Source of the DNA: an uncultured Verrucomicrobiota bacterium
GTDB taxonomy: Bacteria; Verrucomicrobiota; Kiritimatiellia; RFP12; UBA1067
Assembly (NCBI GenBank): GCA_945613785.1
Contig: CALZAJ010000091.1
Coordinates: forward strand, 1-6,665
Length of the DNA stretch: 6,665 nt
Direction: 5' to 3'
Shown: in pieces, positions 1-6,186 of the stretch
Layout of the letters: each line of letters opens with the position of its first letter
How positions within the stretch are numbered: the first letter of the stretch is position 1
Program-made: the position numbers and the translations under genes
The notes under the pieces: generated by a model
What the model was told of the DNA's origin: nothing
The model's input: the letters and a program-made list of their open reading frames with translations, nothing else
Database searches by the model: none

Positions 1-20
1 AGTCCTTTGTTGAGTACTCT

Positions 21-49
21 TTGGAAATCGGAGTAAGTCCTACTATAAT
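21..49 (+). promoter_or_regulatory. Rightward promoter-like sequence overlapping the leftward promoter
   Basis: TTGGAA (21-26), a 17-base spacer and a perfect TATAAT (44-49) on the plus strand. It points toward the 3' end of the WbpM-like gene, where there is no plausible plus-strand gene. It could produce antisense RNA or be a by-product of -10 symmetry. Confidence 0.45.
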
Positions 50-73
50 AGCACAATCGGGGCGGAATGTGAA
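45..73 (-). promoter_or_regulatory. Leftward promoter toward a gene outside the window
   Basis: TTCACA (68-73), 17 bases, TATTAT (45-50), with an extended -10 TGC (51-53). The predicted start site is near 38-39. A Shine-Dalgarno-like AAAGGA (minus strand, about 3-8) lies near the left edge, consistent with a next gene starting just outside. No part of that gene is visible. Confidence 0.55.
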
Positions 74-101
74 GGATTTAGCCAAGGTTAACAACCTTCA
101 C
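69..101. repeat. Overlapping inverted repeats at the end of the WbpM-like gene
   Basis: GTGAAGG (69-75) and CCTTCAC (95-101) are a 7-base inverted repeat that includes the stop codon. AAGGTT (84-89) and AACCTT (93-98) form a smaller hairpin inside it with a 3-base loop. No T-run follows in either direction, so a conventional terminator is not supported. Confidence 0.4.
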
Positions 102-1471
102 TTGGTGATGTAGATCTTCGCCATATCCGTCTTGAAACAGGACTTCTCGGACACGTCGATCTCCTCGAAAAGCTTTTCTCCCGGACGGATTCCCGTAAAG
201 ACGATCGGAATGTCGACGTACGGACGATATCCCGCCTGCTCGATCATCCCTTCCGCCAGGTCGACAATCCGTACGGGCTCCCCCATGTCCAAGGTGTAAA
301 TCGCCCGTTCCGACCGCGACGCCGCCTGCAAAACAAGCGAAACGGCCTCCTGAATCGTCATAAAATAACGTTTCATGTCCGGATGCGTCACCGTTATCGG
401 CTGTTTTTTCGAGATTTGCTCTCTAAAAAGTGGAACGACCGAGCCTGAGCTGCCAAACACGTTGCCAAAGCGAACCGCACAGCAAGAGGCTGGACCTTCC
501 AACGCCATAATCGCCTGCTCCGCGGCAAGCTTCGTCTTGCCCATCACCGAAACGGGATTGACCGCCTTGTCCGTCGAGATGAGCACGAAGCGGGCGACCC
601 CGTTCGCCGATGCGAGTTCGGCCAGCTGACGCGTCGCCTCGGTGTTGTTGCGCCACCCCTCCTCTGGATTCATTTCCACCATCGGCACATGCTTATAGGC
701 CGCCGCATGCAAAACGACCGACGGACGCTCCGCCTTGAACAGCGACTCCATCTTGGCGCGATCGTTCACGTCGTACATTAACGGCACGCACCGCGCATCC
801 CGCATCGCCCGGTCGATCTCATAGAGCGCGTTCTCGGAGCGCTCGACCATCAGGACCTTGGCCGCGCCAGCCGCGGCGACCTGACGGACGATTTCACTGC
901 CGATCGAACCGCCCGCCCCCGTCACCAGCACCGTCTTGCCAGAGAAGAAACGCCGCGCCACCTCGTTGTCAAAGGTCCGCACGTCACGTTCCAACAGCTC
1001 CTCGTCCTTGATGCGGCTCGTCCAATAGACACGCCAGAACCAACGCATCCCAATGACGCCAATCGTTCCCAGGAAGAACGAAATCACCGTGATCGAATAC
1101 GGCGGACGGATATGCGCCATCGACATGTCTGGCGTCAGCACACGCATCGCCGTCAAAACCACGCACGCAAGCGCCATCGCCCCCACATACCGCGGCAGCT
1201 CGCTCCCGCGGATCCGCCGCCACGCCAGACGATAACACCCCGTGCCAATCAACGCCACGAGATGAACGACACAGACCGTGACAAAGCTCAACGCCGTCGC
1301 CCGCCAGCCCCATTGCGGACGCTGGAAGTCGAGCCGTAACGCAAAGGCCGAAAGATAGGCGACCCCCAGCACGGCCGTATCGACCGCCAGACCGACGACC
1401 CGCGTCGCCAGGAACTTCAACCAGGCGATACGGCTCCGCCGACAATCAACATTCTGGACAGGGACTTGCAT
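98..1471 (-). CDS. Short WbpM/CapD/FlaA1-family membrane nucleotide-sugar 4,6-dehydratase
   Basis: Predicted inner-membrane SDR enzyme that dehydrates a UDP-HexNAc (family activity: UDP-GlcNAc to the 4-keto-6-deoxy sugar), the first step toward deoxy-amino sugars of O-antigen, capsule or protein glycans. Of 457 residues, about 20-150 hold four hydrophobic segments, then a short linker leads directly to the SDR domain: NAD-binding TGAGGSIGSE (184-193), HAAAYKHVPMVE (255-266), STDKAVNPVSVMGKTK (299-314), RFGNVFGSSGSV (334-345), THPDMKRYFMT (362-372) and GIRPGEKLFEE (427-437). The YxxxK tyrosine is replaced by Met310, as known for large WbpM-type enzymes. Those are usually about 600-650 residues; here the middle Rossmann domain is absent and the protein stops at KIYITK, lacking the usual tail of roughly 50-60 residues. 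The reading frame is intact and there is no obvious frameshift. The ATG lies 7 bases after a TATAAT box and has no Shine-Dalgarno. The exact sugar substrate cannot be read from the sequence. Confidence 0.9.
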   Translation of the reverse strand: MQVPVQNVDCRRSRIAWLKFLATRVVGLAVDTAVLGVAYLSAFALRLDFQRPQWGWRATALSFVTVCVVHLVALIGTGCYRLAWRRIRGSELPRYVGAMALACVVLTAMRVLTPDMSMAHIRPPYSITVISFFLGTIGVIGMRWFWRVYWTSRIKDEELLERDVRTFDNEVARRFFSGKTVLVTGAGGSIGSEIVRQVAAAGAAKVLMVERSENALYEIDRAMRDARCVPLMYDVNDRAKMESLFKAERPSVVLHAAAYKHVPMVEMNPEEGWRNNTEATRQLAELASANGVARFVLISTDKAVNPVSVMGKTKLAAEQAIMALEGPASCCAVRFGNVFGSSGSVVPLFREQISKKQPITVTHPDMKRYFMTIQEAVSLVLQAASRSERAIYTLDMGEPVRIVDLAEGMIEQAGYRPYVDIPIVFTGIRPGEKLFEEIDVSEKSCFKTDMAKIYITK

Positions 1472-1478
1472 CCATGGA

Positions 1479-1506
1479 ATTATACCATATTAGGCCACTG
1501 TAGCAA
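1479..1506 (-). promoter_or_regulatory. Promoter of the WbpM-like gene (TTGCTA-16-TATAAT, extended -10)
   Basis: TTGCTA (1501-1506) lies 16 bases from a perfect TATAAT (1479-1484), which is preceded by TGG (1485-1487). The -10 ends 7 bases before the ATG at 1471, placing +1 at or beside the start codon. This is the same geometry as at the DUF6528 gene and implies a leaderless mRNA independent of cdsA. Confidence 0.75.
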
Positions 1507-1524
1507 CGGTCGCACCGAGCCGAA

Positions 1525-1541
1525 GCCGTCGCCCGGACGGC
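1525..1541 (-). other. GC hairpin immediately after the cdsA stop
   Basis: GCCGTC and GACGGC form a perfect 6-bp stem around CGGGC directly after the stop codon. An overlapping pair, GAGCCG (1517-1522, plus strand) and CGGCTC (1539-1544), allows an alternative fold. No T-run follows, so it is either a weak or factor-dependent terminator or an RNA 3'-end stabiliser. Confidence 0.35.
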
Positions 1542-2213
1542 TCAGGCCGCCAGGAGTGCAATCAACATCCAGATCGCGGCGGGCGCGAAAAGGAGCGAGT
1601 CAAACATGTCCAGGATTCCGCCCATGCCGTTGGTGAAGGACATCGTGGAGGAATCCTTGACTCCGACCCACCGCTTGAACTTCGACTCGACGAGATCGCC
1701 GAAGGTGCCGACGATCGCCGCCGTGAAGGCGACCGCGAGCGACAGCCACCACGGGAACTTCGTGAAGCCGGCAAAGCCGAAGGCCACGAGGCAGGAGCCG
1801 AAAATCGACCCGCCAAGCCCTTCCCAGCTCTTGCCAGGCGAGATTGAGGGACACAGCTTGTGATTGTCGACGAAAATCTTCTTCGACCCGAGTCCGAAGG
1901 CGAAACCTCCCATATCGGAGATCTTCACGACCGCCACGGTGAACAGGAGCCACAGGTTCTTGTGCACCAGCGCCACCCAGCCGAGCGTACCGAAGGCCGC
2001 CGCGAACAACGCCGTTCCGCCGATGAGGAAGAGCGCGAAAACCACGGCCGAGGGTTTCTTGATGCGCAAAAGCTGCACGTACTCAATGAGCGCCAACACG
2101 CCAAAGACGCCCAGCATCCACGGAAACACCCACACGGGCGCAAAGATGATCACACAGATAAGAATGGCCGCAATCGTCAGTGCGGTAACGGTACGCGTGG
2201 CAATCGGATTCAT
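1542..2213 (-). CDS. cdsA: Phosphatidate cytidylyltransferase (CDP-diglyceride synthase)
   Basis: Integral membrane enzyme converting phosphatidic acid plus CTP to CDP-diacylglycerol, precursor of all bacterial phospholipids. Of 223 residues most are hydrophobic helices. The conserved C-terminal half shows SDMGGF (99-104, in place of the usual DTGAYF), HKLCPSISPGKSWEG (118-132), and the family signature SKFKR...KD (167-177) ending GMGGILDMFD (186-195). The canonical form is PGHGGxLDRxD; here the Pro and His are replaced (NGMGG), Arg becomes Met, and two residues are added after KD. The two Asp residues D192 and D195 and the K-D pair are kept. It is shorter than common 260-285-residue CdsA proteins, mainly at the N-terminus. 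The ATG overlaps the uppS stop as ATGA, so the start is set by translational coupling; the preceding G-rich run at 2222-2228 may serve as ribosome binding site. The uppS-cdsA order is widely conserved. Confidence 0.92.
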   Translation of the reverse strand: MNPIATRTVTALTIAAILICVIIFAPVWVFPWMLGVFGVLALIEYVQLLRIKKPSAVVFALFLIGGTALFAAAFGTLGWVALVHKNLWLLFTVAVVKISDMGGFAFGLGSKKIFVDNHKLCPSISPGKSWEGLGGSIFGSCLVAFGFAGFTKFPWWLSLAVAFTAAIVGTFGDLVESKFKRWVGVKDSSTMSFTNGMGGILDMFDSLLFAPAAIWMLIALLAA

Positions 2214-2908
2214 TTCAGCCGCCCCCCCATACGGCGTTCACGCTTGGAATAGGATTCCAGCGCCTTGTCAAATTCCGCCTGGTCGAAGTCTGGCCAGAGC
2301 GCATCAGTAAAATAGTATTCGCTGTACGCCGACTCCCACAGGAGAAAGTTCGACGTGCGGCACTCGCCCGACGTGCGGATGATCAGGTCCGGATCCGGCA
2401 CATCAGGCGCATCGAGGAAACTGCCGAAGGCCGCTTCCAACGACGCGTGCTGCGCGATAAATGATGAATTGCGGCCGTATTCCTCCGCAAAGCGAAGCGC
2501 CGCACGAACGATCTCGTCGCGCCCGCCGTAGCTGAGCGCGACAATCAGCGTGAAGTCGCCGGCCTTCGTCTTCTCCTCAAGCGCGGCGATCTCCTTCTGC
2601 AGCTTCTCGCTCAGGTCCGAACGGCGGCCGATCACGCGGAAACGGACGCCTTCCTTGACCAGCGTCTTCTCCTTCGATGAGATGTACGAGGACAGGAGCT
2701 TCATCAACCCCGAGACCTCTTCCTGCGATCGCTTCCAGTTCTCGGTCGAGAACGCGTAAACAGTCAAATAACGGATTCCCGCCGCCTTGCAATAATGCAT
2801 GCAGCGGTCGAGCGCCTCCGCGCCCGCGCGGTGCCCCATAAGCCGCGGCAGGTGGCGCTTTTCAGCCCACCTGCCGTTGCCATCCATGATGACCGCGAGA
2901 TGATTCAT
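2210..2908 (-). CDS. uppS: Isoprenyl transferase (undecaprenyl diphosphate synthase)
   Basis: Cytosolic cis-prenyltransferase that extends farnesyl diphosphate with isopentenyl units to undecaprenyl diphosphate, the lipid carrier for peptidoglycan and surface polysaccharides. The 232 residues match the usual length. Visible motifs: MDGNGRWA (8-15) with catalytic Asp9; FSTENWKR (53-60); LSYGGRDE (125-132); DLIIRTSGECRTSNFLLW (174-191), which binds the homoallylic substrate diphosphate through R178, R184 and S186; and YYFTDALWPDF (198-208). All key residues are present. The start ATG shares one base with the purA stop (TGATG), with no Shine-Dalgarno before it, so translation probably restarts after purA. 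The 3' end carries a run of seven G (mRNA sense) just before the cdsA start. Its product also feeds glycan pathways that use sugars of the kind made by the WbpM-like enzyme downstream. Confidence 0.97.
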   Translation of the reverse strand: MNHLAVIMDGNGRWAEKRHLPRLMGHRAGAEALDRCMHYCKAAGIRYLTVYAFSTENWKRSQEEVSGLMKLLSSYISSKEKTLVKEGVRFRVIGRRSDLSEKLQKEIAALEEKTKAGDFTLIVALSYGGRDEIVRAALRFAEEYGRNSSFIAQHASLEAAFGSFLDAPDVPDPDLIIRTSGECRTSNFLLWESAYSEYYFTDALWPDFDQAEFDKALESYSKRERRMGGRLK

Positions 2909-4185
2909 CAGATGTTGATGCGAAGTGTCGTTTCGCGGGCCGGACCCACGGACAGGACGCCCAGCTTGGCGCCGCAGATCTCGAGAATGCGGTTGATGTA
3001 CTTCTTCGCGTTCTCAGGAAGCTCCGAATAGTCGGTGATGTGCGAGGTCTCGCACTGCCAACCCGGCATTTCCTCGTAAATCGGCTCGCAATCCTTGAGC
3101 GCCTCGAGATCGGCCGGGAACGTCGTGTAGACGAAACCATCCTTGCGACGGTAACCCGTGCAGATCTTGACGACCGGGAACGTGTCGAGGACGTCAAGCT
3201 TCGTCATCGCCCAGTAGTCGATGCCGTTCACGCGGCGCGCATAACGCGCAATGACCGCGTCAAACCAGCCGCAGCGACGGGGACGACCCGTCGTGGCGCC
3301 ATACTCGCCGCCGCGATCACGCAGCTTCTCGCCGTCGGCGTCAAAGAGCTCGGTCGGGAACGGACCCTCGCCGACGCGCGTCGTGTAGAGCTTCAGCACG
3401 CCGATGACACGGTCAATCGAACGCGGCGAAATGCCCGAACCCGTGCAGGCGCCGCCCGCGGTCGGGTTGGAGGACGTCACAAAGGGATACGTGCCGAAGT
3501 CGATGTCGAGCATCGTCGCCTGCGCACCTTCGAAAAGAAGGGACTTGTTCGCCTCGAGGTTCTCGTGCAGGAACTGAATCGTGTCCGTCACGTACGGCAT
3601 GAGCGCCGAAACCATCGGGGTGTAAAGCTTGACCATATCCTCGGGATCAAGCTCGAGCGCACCGAGCGACTTGAGCTTGCGGTTCGCTTCCGCGACCTGC
3701 TTGCGGACGAGGTCAAGGAAGTCGGGACGCAGGATGTCGCCCACGCGCATGCCGTAACGGCCGACCTTCGCGGCATACGCTGGACCAATGCCGCGGCCCG
3801 TCGTGCCGATCTTCTCGCCCTCGGGACGCGCAGCCTCCTCGGCCTTGTCAATCGCACGGTGCCACTGCATCACCATGTGGGCACGCTCGGAAATGTGGAA
3901 ACGGCCCTTGAGCTCGAAACCCCAGCTCTCGACCTGCTCAAGCTCGCGCATGAGATCAAACGGATCCATCACGACGCCATTGCCAATCACGCAATGCTTG
4001 CCGTTGTGGAGAATGCCGCTCGGAACAAGGTGAAGGACGTACTGCTTATCGCCGACGACAACGGTGTGCCCCGCGTTCGAGCCGCCTTGGAAACGGACAA
4101 CGACATCCGACTCTTCCGTCAGAAAATCGATAACCTTGCCCTTGCCCTCATCGCCCCACTGGGCGCCGACCAATACGGTGTTCAT
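2908..4185 (-). CDS. purA: Adenylosuccinate synthetase
   Basis: Cytosolic GTP-dependent enzyme joining IMP and aspartate to adenylosuccinate, the first committed step to AMP. At 425 residues it is full length. Motifs: QWGDEGKGK (9-17) with the P-loop-like GDEGKGK and catalytic Asp12; GGSNAGHTV (34-42) with catalytic His40; TTGRGIGPAYAAK (128-140); the IMP/Mg loop around GAQATMLDIDFGTYPFVTSS (220-239); GEGPFPTE (272-279); GATTGRPRRCGWFD (296-309); and TKLDVLD (328-334) for guanine recognition. No catalytic residue appears to be missing. The ATG at 4185 is preceded by a good Shine-Dalgarno, AAGGAAG (4196-4202), ten bases upstream. It is the first gene of a purA-uppS-cdsA operon. Sharing an operon with two membrane-lipid enzymes looks like a growth-rate housekeeping grouping rather than a pathway link. 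Confidence 0.98.
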   Translation of the reverse strand: MNTVLVGAQWGDEGKGKVIDFLTEESDVVVRFQGGSNAGHTVVVGDKQYVLHLVPSGILHNGKHCVIGNGVVMDPFDLMRELEQVESWGFELKGRFHISERAHMVMQWHRAIDKAEEAARPEGEKIGTTGRGIGPAYAAKVGRYGMRVGDILRPDFLDLVRKQVAEANRKLKSLGALELDPEDMVKLYTPMVSALMPYVTDTIQFLHENLEANKSLLFEGAQATMLDIDFGTYPFVTSSNPTAGGACTGSGISPRSIDRVIGVLKLYTTRVGEGPFPTELFDADGEKLRDRGGEYGATTGRPRRCGWFDAVIARYARRVNGIDYWAMTKLDVLDTFPVVKICTGYRRKDGFVYTTFPADLEALKDCEPIYEEMPGWQCETSHITDYSELPENAKKYINRILEICGAKLGVLSVGPARETTLRINI

Positions 4186-4189
4186 TAGT

Positions 4190-4204
4190 TTAAGTCTTCC
4201 TTAA
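4190..4204 (-). promoter_or_regulatory. purA ribosome binding site within a small inverted repeat
   Basis: On the minus strand TTAAG-GAAGA-CTTAA forms a 5-bp stem with a 5-base loop; it contains most of the Shine-Dalgarno AAGGAAG (4196-4202). The stem is A/U-rich and weak, so any masking of the site would be slight. It is the clearest Shine-Dalgarno in the window and fixes the purA start at 4185. Confidence 0.5.
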
Positions 4205-4230
4205 GTAGGTACAGTGAACAAAACCGTGCC

Positions 4231-5097
4231 TTATTGTACCAAATTCAGACGCTCGAGGAAAGGCGCGATATACGACTCGGGAACTTCCATCCCCAGATGA
4301 ATCTGCAGCTTGTTCGCTCCGTGGAAATCACTTCCCGCCGTCTTTAAGTAACCTAAACGGTCGGCAATCCGCTGAAATTGCACGTCTTCCTCGACCGTAT
4401 TGGCTTGGTAAATGGCCTCGATTCCGTCCAATCCGACCTCTTTAAGACGCGCCAATTCCCGCTCGGCAGCGGCATATTCCGGACCCGTCTCCTTCCAGTA
4501 GCGCCGCCAATACTTGGGGTGCGCCATCACGCAAAGGCCTCCCGCGCCATGAATGATGCGGAACGCCTCCTCCTGCGACGGATGAAAACGCTCCTCGTAA
4601 CAACGCGTCTCCGCCGGGGCGTCATCGGCCAGATAGCGGTCGAACGCCTCCTTCACCGAAGCCACGTAGCCATGATCCATCAACCAGCGACCGAAATGCG
4701 GACGCGCCAGCACATCACCATGGGCATAGTCGTTGATTTCTGCGCCTAACCGAATGCCCAATCGACGGAAATTGTCAACAATCCGCTCGTTTCGCGCATT
4801 GCGTCCGTCCAGGATCTTCTTCAAGAAGACCTTGAGTTCCTCATTGTCAGGATCAATGCCCAGCCCGAGCAGATGAAAACGGTCAAAGCCCTCCCCCGGA
4901 TCGATCGACAGTTCGATGCCCGCCACGAGACGCGTCCCAGCCCCCTGAACGGACAACAACTCCTTCACGCCATCGCAGTTGTCGTGGTCCGTTAGTGCAA
5001 GAACGGCGAAACCACCCTTCTCGGCCCTCTCGGCAATCTCCCGCGGCGCACACGTTCCGTCGCTCGCCGTGGAATGACAATGGAAATCAACGATCAT
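4231..5097 (-). CDS. PHP-domain phosphoesterase, RNase AM / YciV (TrpH)-like
   Basis: Cytosolic metal-dependent phosphoesterase. Close family members remove nucleotides 5'->3' from RNA 5' ends (RNase AM, E. coli YciV/TrpH) or cleave 3',5'-nucleoside bisphosphates. The 288 residues match the family. Metal ligands are visible in order: FHCHS (5-9, H6 and H8), D13, LTDHDN (35-40, D37 and H38), GIELS (60-64, E62), H75 in FHLLGLGID, RPHFGRWLM (132-140, H134), AHPKYW (192-197, H193) and GSDFHG (255-260, D257 and H259). The insertion between the second and third ligand groups is the kind found in YciV rather than in histidinol phosphatase or DNA polymerase PHP domains. The start lies 11 bases inside the end of the DUF6528 gene with a G-rich GGGGGA 8 bases upstream, so it is probably translated from the same message. 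A specific substrate choice is inference. Confidence 0.9.
   Translation of the reverse strand: MIVDFHCHSTASDGTCAPREIAERAEKGGFAVLALTDHDNCDGVKELLSVQGAGTRLVAGIELSIDPGEGFDRFHLLGLGIDPDNEELKVFLKKILDGRNARNERIVDNFRRLGIRLGAEINDYAHGDVLARPHFGRWLMDHGYVASVKEAFDRYLADDAPAETRCYEERFHPSQEEAFRIIHGAGGLCVMAHPKYWRRYWKETGPEYAAAERELARLKEVGLDGIEAIYQANTVEEDVQFQRIADRLGYLKTAGSDFHGANKLQIHLGMEVPESYIAPFLERLNLVQ
4233..4261 (-). promoter_or_regulatory. Likely promoter of purA-uppS-cdsA, inside the end of the PHP gene
   Basis: TACAAT (4233-4238) with an extended -10 TGG (4239-4241) and a weak -35 TTTCCT (4256-4261) at 17-base spacing. The -10 overlaps the last codons and the first base of the PHP stop (GTA CAA TAA). The predicted start site near 4226 gives a leader of about 40 bases, which fits the Shine-Dalgarno of purA. 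Confidence 0.5.
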
Positions 5098-6043
5098 ATC
5101 GTTGGTCCCCCGCTCCCGACTGCGACAACCACCGCGCCTTGTAGATCTTTGCGCCTGGAATCGTCAGCGCCTCCCTGAAACCCGACTTCTCGTCGTAGAT
5201 TTCCAGCGTATCCGTCCACCATTTCGTCCGAGCGACCGTGGCGAGATATTGCCCCTGCCCATTCGGATCAAAGCCTTTGACATCCAATCGTTCTATGAAA
5301 CGGGACGAATCCCATGCCTGTGTCTGCAAATTGAAGAAGAGCACCTTTTCATGGGTCGTCAGGACAAGATACGGACCCCCGTTGACCGACGTCGGGCGCA
5401 AATCATGTCCACGACTGACGCCAAGATCGTTGAAAAGCCAGCTTTTCTCGACCTCGAGCGTGAAGTCACCCGCCGCATCGCATCCGACCTTGCACTGGTG
5501 CAACCCGGGCGTATCGACAACCCAAAGCCGCCTGCCGTCCCAATGAAGCCCGTGCGGCATGTCAAACGGGAAACGCTTCATCCGCTGTCGCGCAGGATTC
5601 GTCGCTGCATCCCCCTTCACGTCAAAAAGGAAAACCGCCGACCCATCCGAGCCGCCGGTCGAGACGACGGCAATCCGATCATCAGGCAGCGTCTCGATCG
5701 AATGACACCAACCCGGTGCCTTTCCCCAGGCGACGGCATTCGTCGTCGCACGGTCAATCACCGCCCAACGGGATCCGCAGGAAACCATCGCAATCTTTCG
5801 TCCGCCGTCTACGCTCTTGCACTCGGCGACATTCCCCGCAAATCCCGCGCAGGCGGCCCGGGGAATCGTCGGATTGTCCGCCGCCGTCCATTTCCAGACC
5901 AGACGCCCGCCCTCGTAGATCTTGATCGTCTGATCGGCCTGATCACAGACAATGATCGGCTTCTCGTCCCCGGCCAGCGACACAGCCGCCGCGCACGCCC
6001 CCCATGCGCAAACGAACGCCGCGATGATGCTTCTCGTTTTCAT
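5087..6043 (-). CDS. Secreted DUF6528-type beta-propeller protein
   Basis: Probably a periplasmic or extracellular beta-propeller with no assigned biochemical role; I recognise it as DUF6528-like by motif order. The N-terminus MKTRSIIAAFVCAWGACAAA has a basic start and a hydrophobic core, a Sec signal peptide likely cut near SLAG/DEK. Numbering from an ATG nine bases further upstream, typical blocks are IIVCDQADQTIKIY (33-46) ending in WKW, NVAECK (74-79), WCHSIETLPDDRIAVVST (115-132), MPHGLHWDGRRLWVVDT (165-181), GHDLRPT (215-221) and WWTDTLEIYD (268-277). The mature part holds seven cysteines (for example in AACAG, AECK, SCGS, QCKVGC), possibly disulfide-bonded. I chose the ATG at 6043, not 6052, because the 6052 ATG sits inside the TATAAT box and would not be transcribed. 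It is the first gene of a transcription unit with the overlapping PHP gene. No enzyme active site is visible. Confidence 0.85.
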   Translation of the reverse strand: MKTRSIIAAFVCAWGACAAAVSLAGDEKPIIVCDQADQTIKIYEGGRLVWKWTAADNPTIPRAACAGFAGNVAECKSVDGGRKIAMVSCGSRWAVIDRATTNAVAWGKAPGWCHSIETLPDDRIAVVSTGGSDGSAVFLFDVKGDAATNPARQRMKRFPFDMPHGLHWDGRRLWVVDTPGLHQCKVGCDAAGDFTLEVEKSWLFNDLGVSRGHDLRPTSVNGGPYLVLTTHEKVLFFNLQTQAWDSSRFIERLDVKGFDPNGQGQYLATVARTKWWTDTLEIYDEKSGFREALTIPGAKIYKARWLSQSGAGDQRYDR

Positions 6044-6050
6044 ACCACGC

Positions 6051-6059
6051 ATTATACCA
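6051..6059 (-). promoter_or_regulatory. Extended -10 promoter (TGGTATAAT) of the DUF6528-PHP unit
   Basis: A perfect TATAAT (6051-6056) carries the upstream TGG of an extended -10. No good -35 is present; the upstream bases are the T-rich tail of the terminator. The box ends 7 bases before the ATG at 6043, so the predicted +1 is the A of the start codon or one base before it. This implies a leaderless mRNA. Confidence 0.7.
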
Positions 6060-6070
6060 GTTTCGGGGCG

Positions 6071-6099
6071 AAAACAAAACCACCCCCAATGGGGTGGTT
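6071..6099 (-). terminator. Rho-independent terminator after the acyltransferase gene
   Basis: On the minus strand AACCACCCC (6099-6091) and GGGGTGGTT (6086-6078) form a perfect 9-bp stem with a 4-base ATTG loop, followed by TTGTTTT. On the plus strand no T-run follows, so it acts leftward. It closes the acyltransferase transcript just before the DUF6528 promoter. Confidence 0.88.
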
Positions 6100-6186
6100 C
6101 TCGCCGTCGTAACCGCGAACCGACGGATCAGTGAAGGATGATCACGAGACCGCTTGGAGCCGACATTTTCTCGGACGCTCTACACT
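6100..6186. other. Non-coding stretch between acyltransferase stop and terminator
   Basis: The bases between the acyltransferase stop and the terminator hairpin contain a second inverted repeat, CCGTCG (6104-6109) and CGACGG (6121-6126), with an 11-base loop. It could form a 3'-UTR stem next to the terminator. No ORF or known RNA was recognised. Confidence 0.4.

Noticed and set aside
1..97. Frameshift explaining the early stop of the WbpM-like protein
   Set aside because: The other frames beyond the stop show no recognisable continuation of the family C-terminus, and promoter signals begin within about 25 bases of it.
84..101. Terminator at the end of the WbpM-like gene
   Set aside because: The hairpins are short or have a long loop and lack a following T-run on either strand, so only an inverted repeat is reported.
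3040..4188. Long plus-strand ORF (382 codons) opposite purA
   Set aside because: It mirrors the well-supported purA almost end to end, has an Arg/Val-rich low-information composition with no recognisable motif, and is expected from high-GC antisense codon structure.
5102..6112. Long plus-strand ORF (336 codons) opposite the DUF6528 gene
   Set aside because: Arg/Pro-rich shadow of the minus-strand gene, which has a signal peptide and family motifs; it also runs through the terminator hairpin.
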